Source of the DNA: Sphingobium sp. Z007 | Lineage (GTDB): Bacteria > Pseudomonadota > Alphaproteobacteria > Sphingomonadales > Sphingomonadaceae | Length of the DNA: 64,000 bases | Reading direction: 5' to 3' | Assembly (NCBI RefSeq): GCF_900013425.1 | Contig: NZ_FBXK01000005.1 | Coordinates: forward strand, 372,001-436,000 | The notes under the pieces: generated by a model | Seen by the model: only the letters and a program-made list of their open reading frames with translations | Told to the model about the DNA's origin: nothing | Databases searched by the model: none | Program-made: the position numbers and the translations under genes | Shown here: positions 1 through 9,785 of the stretch, in pieces | Numbering within the stretch: the first letter of the stretch is position 1 | How the letters are laid out: each line of letters starts with the position of its first letter

Positions 1-39
1 CCATTTCGACTGCGCTCAATGGCTACTCAGGACGAACGG
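1..39. repeat. Partial REP-like palindromic repeat at window edge
   Basis: Read on the minus strand this starts CCGTTCGTCCTGAG and ends with a CGAAATGG-like arm, resembling the outer part of the GTTCG...CTGAG repeats found elsewhere in the window but with a different centre. Only one side may be inside the window. It lies just downstream of the phoK stop codon and could act as a transcript end or spacer; there is no T-run. Confidence 0.45.
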
Positions 40-57
40 ATTAAAGCAAGTTCATCC

Positions 58-1719
58 TTATCGTCCCGCGCAGCTATCCCCGTCGCCCGCCACCAGATCC
101 AGGCAACGCCCGTCAATCTCGCTCTTCGCCACCGGTAGCCCGATCAGCGCCGCCAGCGACGGCATGATGTCCACCGTCTCCACGCCCAGCGGCTGCTCGA
201 AATGCTGCATCCCCTTGCGCCAGAACAGGATCGGCACGCGGCGATCGGTATCCCAGGGCGACCCATGGGTGGCGACCGATCCCATCGTCGCCTGTTCCGG
301 GATCGACATGACGCGCGGCTTCAACAACAGCAGCAGATCGCCCGACCGCTCCGCATAGAAGCTGGCGCGCGCCTCCTGGATCAGGCTCCAGCTTTCGGGC
401 GGGCCGGAGGGGGAGGGGGTGGCGGCAATCTGCGCCTTGGTGAACACCGTCTCGACCTGCGGGTGCGCGCGCAGCAGCTTGAGCGCTTCGGCCTCGACGC
501 GCGCGCGCTGAGGCGCAGTCAGCCCCTTGTCGAAATAGAGGTCGCCCGACGGCCCGTCGCCCCACAGCACTTTCTTGCCCGGCAACCCCGCCTTGTCGGC
601 GATGGCGGCATTCAATGCCTTGGGCGTCAGCGCCATGTCGACGCGCTGCTCCATCGGCATGGCGTTCAGGCGATGACGTTCGGGCAGGTCATGGCCGCCA
701 TGGTCCGCGGTCAGCACAACCACATAATCGATGCCGTCTTTGTCGAGCCGATCGAAGAAGGCACCCAGTTCCCGATCGAGCCGATCGACCTGGATACAGC
801 TTTCCGTGCCTTCGGTGCCGTATGTGTGGCCGATATAGTCGGTCGCCGACAGGCCGATCGAGATGATATCGGTCTGCGCCTGCTTGCCCAGGTCCATAGT
901 CTCGATCGCGGCGGCGGCAAAGGCCAGTGTCATCGCGTCCTGTTCGGGCGAGATGCGGAACGCCTTATAATCGCCCGCCGCACGCGCGAAACGGCCGGTG
1001 CCGACGGTCCTGTCGCCCGCCCGCACCGGGAAATCCTTCGACACGCACTGGGCGGGCAGTTCGAAGCCTGGATTGGCTTGCGCCAGACGCTGCGCCATGG
1101 CCGCGTTCACCTTGGCGACCAGCGGCGGGGTGGCGATCCCCTTATAGCTGACATAGCCCTGCGGCCCGCCCAGCCACCACACATGGTCGGCAGTCGGCCC
1201 GCCCATCATGATCGCGGCGCGATCCTTGCCCGCGACCGATACGACGCGGGTGGCGGGGTTGGCGATCTTCATCCGGCCGCCCAGCGTCGGCACCTTCAGG
1301 TGGATTGGGGACGCTTCATATTTGTCGCTGCTGCTGCCGGACACGCTCTCGTCCTCGGCGCAATAGATGGTCTTGTCTTCGCGCGCAGTGCCGAGGTCGA
1401 ACCAGTTGTTGGCGATGATGCCGGTGCGCGACGGGCGGCTGCCGGTCAGGATGGTCGAGTGGCCGGGGCAGGTTTCGGTCGCGGCATGGCTTTGATAGCC
1501 GCGAGGAAAGACGGCGCCATCGCTCGTCAGGCGCTTGAGGCCGCCGCTATAATATTGGCGATATTCGCTGAACAGATCGGCGGAAAACTGGTCGATGCTG
1601 ATCGCGACGATCAGCTTTGGCGGAGTAGCGGGCGCGGCGGCCGGAGTCGGAGTAGGCTGCTGAGCCGCCAGCGGCATGGCGGTGGCGATCAACAGGGCGG
1701 CGGCGACTGTCTTCAACAT
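58..1719 (-). CDS. phoK: PhoK-type secreted alkaline phosphatase
   Basis: Alkaline phosphatase of the type I phosphodiesterase/nucleotide pyrophosphatase fold, like the PhoK/SPAP enzymes of Sphingomonas that release phosphate from monoesters outside the cytoplasm. Residues 1 to about 19 form a signal peptide. All expected catalytic positions are visible: D43, T83 (nucleophile, in ETCPGH), D294, H298, D339-H340 and H485 as metal ligands, plus N104 and K165/R167 for phosphate binding. They keep a constant six-residue offset from the SPAP numbering I recall. At 553 aa the length is normal. The ATG follows a GGAGAAGG-like ribosome site. The gene is divergent from dsbD with 76 bp between; I see no clear Pho box. 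Substrate and metal preference cannot be read from sequence. Confidence 0.88.
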   Translation of the reverse strand: MLKTVAAALLIATAMPLAAQQPTPTPAAAPATPPKLIVAISIDQFSADLFSEYRQYYSGGLKRLTSDGAVFPRGYQSHAATETCPGHSTILTGSRPSRTGIIANNWFDLGTAREDKTIYCAEDESVSGSSSDKYEASPIHLKVPTLGGRMKIANPATRVVSVAGKDRAAIMMGGPTADHVWWLGGPQGYVSYKGIATPPLVAKVNAAMAQRLAQANPGFELPAQCVSKDFPVRAGDRTVGTGRFARAAGDYKAFRISPEQDAMTLAFAAAAIETMDLGKQAQTDIISIGLSATDYIGHTYGTEGTESCIQVDRLDRELGAFFDRLDKDGIDYVVVLTADHGGHDLPERHRLNAMPMEQRVDMALTPKALNAAIADKAGLPGKKVLWGDGPSGDLYFDKGLTAPQRARVEAEALKLLRAHPQVETVFTKAQIAATPSPSGPPESWSLIQEARASFYAERSGDLLLLLKPRVMSIPEQATMGSVATHGSPWDTDRRVPILFWRKGMQHFEQPLGVETVDIMPSLAALIGLPVAKSEIDGRCLDLVAGDGDSCAGR

Positions 1720-1795
1720 CTACTGTACCTTCTCCAGCCTTGACGGCGAACGCCCCCGGACCTAGCCCGCTCACACTCACCAGACCAGAGGCCCG

Positions 1796-3823
1796 ATGCG
1801 GATTTTTCAAGTCATATTGATGACGCTGGCATGGCTGGCTGCTCTTTCCCCAGCGCATGGGCAGGGGGCGTTCGGCGGCGGCCCGGCACATATCGCCGCG
1901 CAACTGGTCGCCGAAAGCGCAGCGCCCCGGCCGGGCGAAGGCACGACCATCGCCTTCGCCATGATCCCGCAACCCGGCTGGCACGGCTATTGGGAAAATC
2001 CCGGCGACGCGGGTCTGGGCATGACCGTGGACTGGACATTGCCCAGGGGCGTCAGCGTCGGCCCGCTGCGCTATCCCGTGCCCGAAACGCTGTTGATCTC
2101 CGGCCTGATGAACCATGTCTATGAAGGCCCCTATGGCGTGCTGGCGAGCCTAAAGGTCGCGCCCGATGTCGCGCCCGGCACCCGCTTGGCCGTGCGGGCG
2201 AAGGCGCAATGGCTGGCCTGCACCGACAAGGTGTGCGTGCCCGAAAGCGGCGATCTGACGCTGGAATTGGTCGCGGGCGACGGTGCCGTGTCGGCGGCCG
2301 ACCGGACACGCTTCGACGCCTGGCGCACCCATCTGCCCCGGCCGCTGGGATCGCAAGCGAGCTACGCGATCAAGGACGGCAAGCTGCGCCTGTCGGTGCC
2401 ATTCCCGGCCAGTGCGCAGGCGCGCGACATCCACCTCTTCCCGCTGGCCGAGGGGCTGGCCCGCTATGCCGCGCCGCAAACGGTAACGCGCGATGGCGAC
2501 ACGCTGCTGATCGAGACGGACGCGACCGAGGGCGGCAAGGGCAGTAGGCTACAGGCCGTACTGCGAACCGGCGACCATGTCGGCTTCCTGCTGACTGCGA
2601 CGCCCGGCGAGGTCGCAGTCGCATCGGGTAGCGACCAGTGGGGCGCCATTTTCGCCGCACTGGGCGGCGCGCTGCTGGGCGGGCTGCTGCTCAACATCAT
2701 GCCCTGTGTCTTCCCGATATTGGGCCTTAAAGCGATGAAGCTAGCGAAGGCCGGCGGCGATGAGCGGACCGTGCGACGGGAGGCGCTGGCCTATACGCTG
2801 GGCGTGATCCTCACCTGTCTGGCGCTGGGCGGCGGGCTGCTCCTTTTGCGTGCGGCGGGCGGCGCGGTCGGCTGGGCGTTCCAGTTGCAGGACCCGCGCA
2901 TCATCCTGGCGTTGCTGCTGCTGGTGACCGGCATTGCCTTCAACCTCGCCGGCCTGTTCGATCTCAGCGCCTATGGCGGCGGCGAGGGGCTGGCGGGGAA
3001 GGGCGGCGTCGCGGGTTCCTTCTGGACAGGCGCGCTGGTCGCCTTCGTTGCGACACCTTGCACCGGGCCGTTCATGGCCGCGGCGATGGGCGCGGCGCTG
3101 CTGCTGCCCCTGGCGGCCGCGCTCGCGGTCTTCGCCGGACTGGGGCTGGGACTGGCGCTGCCATTCCTGCTGCTCGCCTATGTGCCGGCGCTGCGCAAAG
3201 GATTGCCTAAGCCCGGTGGCTGGATGGGGCGTTTCCAGAAGATCCTCGCCATCCCGATGTTCCTGACCGCGCTCGGCCTCGCATGGTTGCTGGGCCAGCA
3301 ACGCGGCGTGTCGGGCATGACGATCGGCTTGGCTGCGGCGCTGTCGCTGGCGCTCATCCTCTGGTGGTTAGGCGGTCGCCAGCGGCTGGGCAAAGGCGGC
3401 GGCTGGATCGCCGCGATTGCGGGCCTCGCCCTGCTGGCTGGCGCGGCTTACGCCCTGCCGACCAGCGCGGCCGCGGCGATCGAAAAAGGCGATTCAACTG
3501 TCCATTTCGATGTCGCAAAACTCGCCGAACTGCGCGCCGCCAACAAGCCGGTGTTCCTCTATTTCACCGCCGACTGGTGCCTGACCTGCAAGGCGAACGA
3601 GGCTGCCGCCATCGACCGCGCCGAAACCCGCGCCGCCTTCGACAAGGGCGGCGTCACCGTCATGGTCGGCGACTGGACCAATGCCGATCCCGCCATTACC
3701 CGCTTCCTCGAAGGGCAGGGCCGGTCCGGCGTCCCCCTCTACCTCTTCTACGCGCCGGGCAAGGACGCGCAAACCCTGCCGCAACTCCTCACCCCCGCCA
3801 CGCTGACGGCGCTGGTGCGCTGA
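1796..3823 (+). CDS. dsbD: DsbD/ScsB-family thiol:disulfide interchange protein
   Basis: Inner-membrane protein that carries reducing power from cytoplasmic thioredoxin to periplasmic thiol proteins. After a signal peptide (about residues 1-22) comes a periplasmic DsbD-like domain (about 25-275) with the pair C142/C147. A transmembrane core (about 283-550) holds the two redox cysteines C304 (NIMPCVFP) and C422 (ATPCTGP). A C-terminal thioredoxin domain has C595-L-T-C598 in ADWCLTCK. The three cysteine pairs expected for electron relay are therefore complete, and 675 aa is usual for the ScsB-like branch. The stop overlaps the tlyA start by one base, so the two genes are translationally coupled. 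The exact periplasmic client is unknown. Confidence 0.88.
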   Translation: MRIFQVILMTLAWLAALSPAHGQGAFGGGPAHIAAQLVAESAAPRPGEGTTIAFAMIPQPGWHGYWENPGDAGLGMTVDWTLPRGVSVGPLRYPVPETLLISGLMNHVYEGPYGVLASLKVAPDVAPGTRLAVRAKAQWLACTDKVCVPESGDLTLELVAGDGAVSAADRTRFDAWRTHLPRPLGSQASYAIKDGKLRLSVPFPASAQARDIHLFPLAEGLARYAAPQTVTRDGDTLLIETDATEGGKGSRLQAVLRTGDHVGFLLTATPGEVAVASGSDQWGAIFAALGGALLGGLLLNIMPCVFPILGLKAMKLAKAGGDERTVRREALAYTLGVILTCLALGGGLLLLRAAGGAVGWAFQLQDPRIILALLLLVTGIAFNLAGLFDLSAYGGGEGLAGKGGVAGSFWTGALVAFVATPCTGPFMAAAMGAALLLPLAAALAVFAGLGLGLALPFLLLAYVPALRKGLPKPGGWMGRFQKILAIPMFLTALGLAWLLGQQRGVSGMTIGLAAALSLALILWWLGGRQRLGKGGGWIAAIAGLALLAGAAYALPTSAAAAIEKGDSTVHFDVAKLAELRAANKPVFLYFTADWCLTCKANEAAAIDRAETRAAFDKGGVTVMVGDWTNADPAITRFLEGQGRSGVPLYLFYAPGKDAQTLPQLLTPATLTALVR

Positions 3824-4560
3824 TGGCCAAGATTCGCGCCGACCAGTTGCTCGTCGACAGCGGTCTTGCTGAAAGCCGCGCCCGCGCGCAGGCGCTGATC
3901 CTTGCCGGCCTCGTCTTCCTGGGCGACCGCAAGGTGGAGAAGGCGGGCCAGCAGGTGCCCGAAGGCACGGAACTGGACGTGCGCGGCCGCGACCATCCTT
4001 GGGTGTCGCGCGGCGGCGTCAAGCTGGCCCATGCGTTGGAGGAATTTGCCATCGACGTCACCGGCTTCGTCGCCATCGACGTCGGCTCCTCCACCGGCGG
4101 CTTTACCGACGTGCTGCTGACCAAGGGCGCGGCGAAGGTCTATGCGGTCGACAGCGGCACCAACCAGCTCGCCTGGAAAATCCGCTCTGACGATCGCGTC
4201 ATCGTCCATGAACAGACCAGCGCCCGCATCCTGACTGATGCGCATATCCCCGAAGCCGTCGACATCATCGTTTGCGACGCCAGCTTCATCAGCCTCGCCA
4301 AAGTGCTGGAAAAGCCGATCACATTCGCGAAACCCGGCACCCAGATGATCGCCCTCATCAAGCCCCAGTTCGAAGCGCGGCGGGAAGAAGTGGGCAAGAA
4401 TGGCGTGGTGCGGGATACCCTCGTCCACCAGCGCGTTTGCGCAGAGGTTCAGGACTGGGCGCAGGCGCAGGGCTGGACCGTCGCCGGCCTGACGCAAAGC
4501 CCCATTACCGGCCCGCAGGGCAATGTCGAATTTCTCCTCTACGCCCGTCTTGGTGGATAA
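3823..4560 (+). CDS. tlyA: TlyA-family rRNA 2'-O-methyltransferase
   Basis: Cytoplasmic SAM-dependent methyltransferase of the TlyA/hemolysin A family, whose studied members 2'-O-methylate rRNA. An S4 RNA-binding domain covers residues 1 to about 62. An FtsJ/RrmJ-like Rossmann fold follows, with SAM motif I DVGSSTGGFTD (86-96) and catalytic-type segments RGGVK (63-67), CDASFIS (151-157) and IKPQFE (179-184). Length 245 aa is typical. The start is the ATG that shares its A with the dsbD TGA; the open frame extends further upstream, but only inside dsbD. The old haemolysin name of the family is not supported as a function here. Confidence 0.9.
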   Translation: MAKIRADQLLVDSGLAESRARAQALILAGLVFLGDRKVEKAGQQVPEGTELDVRGRDHPWVSRGGVKLAHALEEFAIDVTGFVAIDVGSSTGGFTDVLLTKGAAKVYAVDSGTNQLAWKIRSDDRVIVHEQTSARILTDAHIPEAVDIIVCDASFISLAKVLEKPITFAKPGTQMIALIKPQFEARREEVGKNGVVRDTLVHQRVCAEVQDWAQAQGWTVAGLTQSPITGPQGNVEFLLYARLGG

Positions 4561-4648
4561 TGGACGTATGTTCGTTCCAAACCCTACTGTCATAAGGTGC
4601 AGCCCAAGTCCGATTGTGCCGCTAGCAAAGGCTCGTTACCCCCTCATC

Positions 4649-5710
4649 ATGCGCCCTATCGTCCCCGTCCTCCTGCTCGCCATGTCCCTGTCCGCTTGCG
4701 GTGGGGAGAAGGAAAAAAAGCCCCGCGCCGTGCCCTTGGTGGAGGTGCAGCCGATCGCGTCGGACAGCTTCACTGACAATCTGGAAGCGGTCGGCACTGC
4801 GCTCGCCAATGAACAGGTGGTGCTGTCCGCGCCAGTGACCGAACGGATCGAGGCGCTGAATTTCGCCGATGGCGGCTATGTCGCCAAGGGACAGGTGATC
4901 GCCCGGCTGGCGGTGGGCCAGGAACAGGCCGAACTCGCGTCGGCGGAGGCCACCGCCTTGCAGGCGACCCAGCAGCTCCAGCGCATCCAGGCGCTCAAGT
5001 CGCGCGGCTTCGCCACCGGCGCGACGCTGGAACAACAGGTCGCGCTCGCCAACGCGGCCCGCGCCAATGCGCAACTGGCCCGCGCCTCGATCGGCGACCG
5101 GGTGATCCGCGCGCCCTTTTCCGGCTGGGTTTCCCTGCGCACCGTATCCCCCGGCGCGATCGTGACGGCCGGCACCGCGATCGCCACCGTCAGCGACATC
5201 AGCCGCATCAAGCTGGACTTCACCATTCCCGAAACCCGGCTGGCGATGATCCGTGAAGGGATGACGATAAGGGCTGTTTCCGCCGCCTGGCCCGACCGGC
5301 CGTTCAACGGCACGATCGCCACCATCGATCCCGTGATCGATCCCGCTACCCGCGCAGTGCGGGTGCGCGCACTCCTGCCCAACCCCGACAAGGCGCTGAA
5401 ACCCGGCATGTTGCTGACCGTCAGCGTGCTGGCGCGGCAGCGCCAGTCGCTGTCCGTGCCGGAACTGGCGCTGGTGGGCGATGGCGATGATCGCTTCGTC
5501 TTCGTGGTCGAGGATCGCAAAGCGAAGCGGGTCAAGGTCGATACCGGCATCCGGCAGGATGGCCGGGTCGAGATATTGGGCGGGCTCAAGGCGGGGCAGC
5601 ACGTCGTGACCGAAGGCGTGGTCAAGCTGACCGACGGGGCGACCGTGCGGTTGCCCGGCGACAAGCCAGAACCGCGGCCCAGGGACGGTTCCGGCAAGGC
5701 TGCTCGCTGA
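4649..5710 (+). CDS. RND efflux periplasmic adaptor (membrane fusion) lipoprotein
   Basis: Periplasmic adaptor subunit that would link the RND pump encoded just downstream to an outer-membrane channel. I start it at the ATG giving a lipoprotein signal with lipobox LSAC (C17); the frame stays open 42 codons further upstream but overlaps tlyA. Next come a barrel-sandwich/lipoyl region, an alpha-helical hairpin (about 90-140, rich in A, Q and L), a second lipoyl half containing RAPFSGWVS, and beta-barrel and proximal domains. The length, 353 aa, is usual. Its TGA shares its last base with the permease ATG, so the pair is an operon. No outer-membrane factor gene is seen here; an unlinked TolC-like protein is likely. 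Confidence 0.88.
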   Translation: MRPIVPVLLLAMSLSACGGEKEKKPRAVPLVEVQPIASDSFTDNLEAVGTALANEQVVLSAPVTERIEALNFADGGYVAKGQVIARLAVGQEQAELASAEATALQATQQLQRIQALKSRGFATGATLEQQVALANAARANAQLARASIGDRVIRAPFSGWVSLRTVSPGAIVTAGTAIATVSDISRIKLDFTIPETRLAMIREGMTIRAVSAAWPDRPFNGTIATIDPVIDPATRAVRVRALLPNPDKALKPGMLLTVSVLARQRQSLSVPELALVGDGDDRFVFVVEDRKAKRVKVDTGIRQDGRVEILGGLKAGQHVVTEGVVKLTDGATVRLPGDKPEPRPRDGSGKAAR

Positions 5711-8700
5711 TGCAGCTATCTGATCTTTCAGTCCGCCGCCCGGTCTTCGCCGCGGTCGTCGCGGTGCTGATGTGCATCGTCGGCGTCGTCGGCTGGATGA
5801 GCCTGTCGGTGCGCGAATATCCCGATACCGACCCGCCGATCGTATCGGTCGAAACCAGCTACACCGGCGCGGCCGCATCGGTGGTCGAAACCCGCATCAC
5901 CCAGCTGATCGAGGATGCGGTTGCCGGCGTGCAGGGCATCCAGACGATCACGTCCACGTCGCAGGACGGCACGTCCAACATCAATATCGAATTTGATCCC
6001 TCGCGCGACATCGACACCGCCGCCAACGACGTGCGCGATCGCGTGGGATCGGTGGTGGAGGATCTGCCCGAAGACGCGCTGGCGCCGGAAATCCGCAAGG
6101 TCGATTCGGACGCGCGCGCTATCCTGTTCCTCGCCTTCTCGCGCCCCGGCTGGACGCCGATCCAGATCAGCGACTATCTCGACCGCAATGTGGCCGACCG
6201 GTTCGCCGCGATCGATGGCGTCGCCCGCGCCAATATCAGCGGCGAGGCGCGCCCTTCGACCCGCATCTGGTTCAACGCCGAAAGGCTGGCCGCATTTGGC
6301 CTGACTCCGGCGGACGTCGAAGCGGCGCTGCGCAGCCAGAATGTTGAGTTGCCCGCCGGCCGTTTCGAATCGCGGGACCAGAACCAGACGCTTCGGGTGG
6401 AAAGGCCTTTCGCCACGCCGGACCAGTTCGCGCAGCTCGTCGTGGGTCGGGGGACGGATGGCTATCAGGTGAAGCTGGGCGACGTTGCCCGGATCGAGGA
6501 AGGCGCCGAAAACCCCTATAGCAGCTTCCGTTCCAACCAGGGGACGGCGATCGGCATCGGCATTATCCGTCAGTCCGGCGCCAACACGCTGGAGGTCGCG
6601 CAAAAGGCCAAGGCGCTTATCAAGGAATTGCAGCCGACCCTGCCGCAGGGGATGCGGGTCGCCATCGGCACCGACGAATCGCTGTTCATCGAGCGCGCCA
6701 TCGCCAATGTCTATGACACGCTGATCGAGGCGGCGCTTCTGGTCATACTCGTCATCTTCCTGTTCCTGGGGTCGGTGCGCGCGACGATTATCCCGGCGAT
6801 CACCGTGCCGATCTGCCTGCTCGCGACGTGCGCGGTGATGTGGCTGCTGGGCCTGTCGATCAACCTGCTGACCCTGCTCGCCTTTGTGCTCGCCATCGGT
6901 CTGGTCGTCGATGACGCGATCGTCGTGCTGGAAAATGTCTATCACCGCATCGAACAGGGGGAAGACCCGCTGGTCGCCGCCTATCTTGGCACGCGGCAGG
7001 TCGGCTTCGCCATCATCTCGACTACGCTCGTCGTCTGCGCCGTCTTCGTGCCGGTCATGTTCCTGGCCGGGCAAACCGGCCTCCTGTTCCGCGAACTCGC
7101 CATCGCCATGATCGCTGCGATCGCCTTTTCCGGCTTCATCTCCTTGAGCCTCGCGCCGATGCTCTGTTCCAAGCTGCTGAAAAATGCCGAACGCGGCCGC
7201 CTCGCGCGCTGGATCGACGATCGGTTCCAGCGGCTGGAACATGGCTATGCCCGCTGGCTCGACCGCGCGATCGGAAAGCCGTTGCTGCCGCTGCTGGGCG
7301 TCCTGCTGTTCCTGGGCGTCGCTGGCTTCTTCTTCACCCGTCTGCCAAGCGAACTGGCCCCGGCCGAGGATACCGGCGTGGTCGAAGCGCAGATCACAGC
7401 GCCCGAAGGCACCGGCTTTCCCCGGATGATGGCCTATATGAAGAAGATCGAAGACGATCTCGCCTTCCTGCGCAAGGACGGAACGCTCCAGAATCTGGTG
7501 ATCCGCACACCGGCCGGGTTCGGTTCGACCGACGACTATAACGGCGGCAACGTCATCGCCTTCCTGCGGCCATGGGAAGACCGGACCATCACCACGGCCG
7601 AGGTCGCGACCATCGTCAACAAGGTGATCGCCGACCAGCCCGGCGTGCGCGGTAATGCCGCGCCGCGATCGGGGCTGGGGCGTGGGCGCGGGCTGCCGGT
7701 CAACATCGTGCTGGCTGGCTCCACCTATGAAGGGCTGGTCGCCGCGCGCGACCGGATCATGGCCGCCGCCGCGGATTATCCCGGCCTCATCAACGTCGAT
7801 AGCGATTATAAGGAAACCAAGCCGCAGATGCGGATCGAAACGAACCTCGCCCGCGCAGGCGATCTGGGCGTGTCGGTCAACGACATCAGCCAGGCGCTGC
7901 AAAGCCTGCTCGGATCACGGCGCGTCGGCACCTATGTCGACCGGGGCGAGGAATATCGCGTGCTGGTGCAGGCGGAGGAGGAAGGGCGCCAGACCGCGGC
8001 GGATCTCGACCGCATCAACGTCCGCTCCCGCAGCGGCGCGCTGGTCCCGCTGTCGACGCTGGTGACGCTGCGCGAAGTCGCCGGGCCGCGCCAGCTCAAC
8101 CGCTACAACAAGCTGCGCGCCATCACCCTGACCGCGGCCCTCGCCCCTGGCACCTCGCTGGGGCAGGGCCTTGCCTTCCTGGAGGATCAGGCGCGCCAGT
8201 CGCCCGAAGTGCTGGCGATCGGCTATCGCGGCGAAAGCCAGTCGCTGCGCGAAACCGGCGGGTCGATCTGGCTGGTCTTCGGCCTCACCATCCTGATCGT
8301 CTATCTGCTGCTCGCCGCCCAGTTCGAAAGCTTCATCCACCCCGGCGTCATCATCGCCACGGTGCCGCTGGCCGTGGCCGGCGGCGCGCTGGGGCTGGCG
8401 ATCACCGGCGGGTCGATCAACCTCTACAGCCAGATCGGCATCGTCATGCTGGTGGGTCTGGCGGCCAAGAACGGCATCCTGATCGTGGAGTTCGCCAACC
8501 AGTTGCGCGATGAGGGGATGGAAATCCCCCCAGGCCATTCGCGAAGCCGCCAAGCGCCGCCTCCGCCCGATCCTGATGACATCGATCGCGACCGTGATTG
8601 GCGCGGTGCCGCTGGTCATTCGCGGCGGCGCGGGGGCGGCGGCGCGGCATTCGATCGGGACGGTTGTGGTGTTCGGCGTCAGCCTTGCGACCCTCATCAC

Positions 8701-8815
8701 CCTGTTCCTGATCCCGATCTTCTATTCCCGCGTTGCCAAGCGGACACTTTCTCCGCAAACCGTTGGCCGCAAGCTGGATTCGGCGCTCAAGGATTCGCCC
8801 GATCCCGCCGAATAA
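5710..8815 (+). CDS. RND efflux permease, frameshifted near its C-terminus
   Basis: Proton-driven inner-membrane drug exporter of the AcrB/MexB superfamily. It has an N-terminal membrane helix, two large periplasmic loops and twelve expected helices; the TM4 proton-relay aspartates are D401-D402 (GLVVDDAIVVLEN). After residue 939 the frame goes wrong at a run of six C (8526-8531). The original frame runs on as unrelated Pro/Arg-rich sequence to 8844. Removing one C restores REAAKRRLRPILMTSIATV, helices 11 and 12, and a stop at 8815, giving 1034 aa, normal for the family. Either this is a homopolymer sequencing error or the pump has lost its last two helices. The coordinates given are for the restored gene. 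Confidence 0.85.
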
Positions 8816-8840
8816 CAGGCTTTTTGGAGCTGCGTTGCCG

Positions 8841-9389
8841 ATGAACGAGATTGCGTCCCCCGGTCAGTTGCGTCTTGCCTATCTGCGCTGGGCGCTGGTG
8901 ACGGTGCCGGCGATCGTGGGTTTAGGATTCCTGTCGGGCCGCCTCGCCAATAGCGGCTATGGCAATCGCTGGTTCGACGCGCTCGAAAAGCCCGCGCTGA
9001 TGCCGCCGGGCTGGGCATTCGGTGTCGCCTGGACGATTCTCTACGTCATGATGGCGCTGGCCTTGGCGATCGTGCTGCACGCCCGCGGGGCGAAGGGGCG
9101 GGGCGGGGCGATCGCCCTGTTCCTGGTCCAGTTGCTGCTTAACCTGTGCTGGTCGCCGCTTTTCTTTCGCGCGCATCAGGTCGGGAGCGCGCTGGCGCTG
9201 ATCCTCATCCTGGTCGTGCTGGTGGCCGTAACGACCGCGCTTTTCTGGCGCATTCGCCGTTTCGCCGGGGTGCTGTTGCTGCCTTATCTGGCGTGGCTGG
9301 CCTTCGCTTCCTTCCTTAACTATGAGATCGGCCGCCTGAACCCCGACGCGGCGACCCTTGTCGCTCCCGCGCTCAAGACCCAGATATAA
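8841..9389 (+). CDS. tspO: TspO/MBR-family tryptophan-rich sensory protein
   Basis: Small integral membrane protein of the TspO/peripheral benzodiazepine receptor family, linked in bacteria to tetrapyrrole handling and stress signalling. About five membrane helices are visible, with family-like segments NRWFDALEKPALMPPGWAFGVAW, LNLCWSPLFF and LPYLAWLAFASFLNYEI. The start at 8841 (MNEIASPG) is chosen over an in-frame upstream ATG that lies inside the permease gene. At 182 aa it is slightly longer than the 160-aa norm because of an N-terminal extension. It follows the RND genes by 25 bp and precedes the ubiK-like gene. Ligand and physiological role are not predictable. Confidence 0.88.
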   Translation: MNEIASPGQLRLAYLRWALVTVPAIVGLGFLSGRLANSGYGNRWFDALEKPALMPPGWAFGVAWTILYVMMALALAIVLHARGAKGRGGAIALFLVQLLLNLCWSPLFFRAHQVGSALALILILVVLVAVTTALFWRIRRFAGVLLLPYLAWLAFASFLNYEIGRLNPDAATLVAPALKTQI

Positions 9390-9421
9390 TTTACAGGCGC
9401 GCCGATCGCGCCGCACAGAGG

Positions 9422-9730
9422 ATGAAGCCAATGCAGAGCGAAAACCGCTTTTTCGACGATCTCGCCAAGCTGGTGAATGGTGCCGCCGGCACCGTGGCGG
9501 GCATGGGCCGCGAATTCGAAACCAACGCGCGCGAGCGGGCGAAGGAATGGATCGGCGGCATGGAATTCGTGTCGCGTGAGGAATTTGATGCGGTCAAGGC
9601 GATGGCCGCCACAGCGCGGGAGGAAGTTGAACTGCTCAAGGCGCGGCTCGACGCGCTGGAAGGCAAAGCCGGCGAACCCGTCACCAAAACCGTCAAGGCG
9701 ACCAAGCCCAAGCCGACGGACCCGGTCTGA
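9422..9730 (+). CDS. ubiK: UbiK/YqiC-family accessory factor (BMFP domain)
   Basis: Small coiled-coil protein of the BMFP/YqiC (UbiK) family, an accessory factor for aerobic ubiquinone biosynthesis in E. coli. The sequence begins with an amphipathic helix (ENRFFDDLAKLVNGAAGTVAGM), followed by a coiled coil around FVSREEFDAVKAMAATAREEVELLKARLDALE and a Lys/Pro/Thr-rich tail. The F-V-x-R-E-E-F-D signature is typical. At 102 aa the size is right. It sits directly before ybjN and proC, an arrangement seen in other alphaproteobacteria. A second Met three codons in (MQSENRFF) is an alternative start. Confidence 0.8.
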   Translation: MKPMQSENRFFDDLAKLVNGAAGTVAGMGREFETNARERAKEWIGGMEFVSREEFDAVKAMAATAREEVELLKARLDALEGKAGEPVTKTVKATKPKPTDPV

Positions 9731-9785
9731 TCCTGCTCCATCCTAGCGTCTGTCTTTTCACGGTGGGCGGTGATAAGGCGCGCCG

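Noticed and set aside
202..1743. Long plus-strand open frame (513 codons) opposite phoK
   Set aside because: Arg/Gly/Gln-rich composition typical of a shadow frame in high-GC DNA; phoK on the other strand has all catalytic motifs.
5728..7902. Minus-strand open frame of 724 codons opposite the RND permease
   Set aside because: Low-complexity Arg/Asp/Gln/His pattern and no recognisable domain; the permease is clear on the plus strand.
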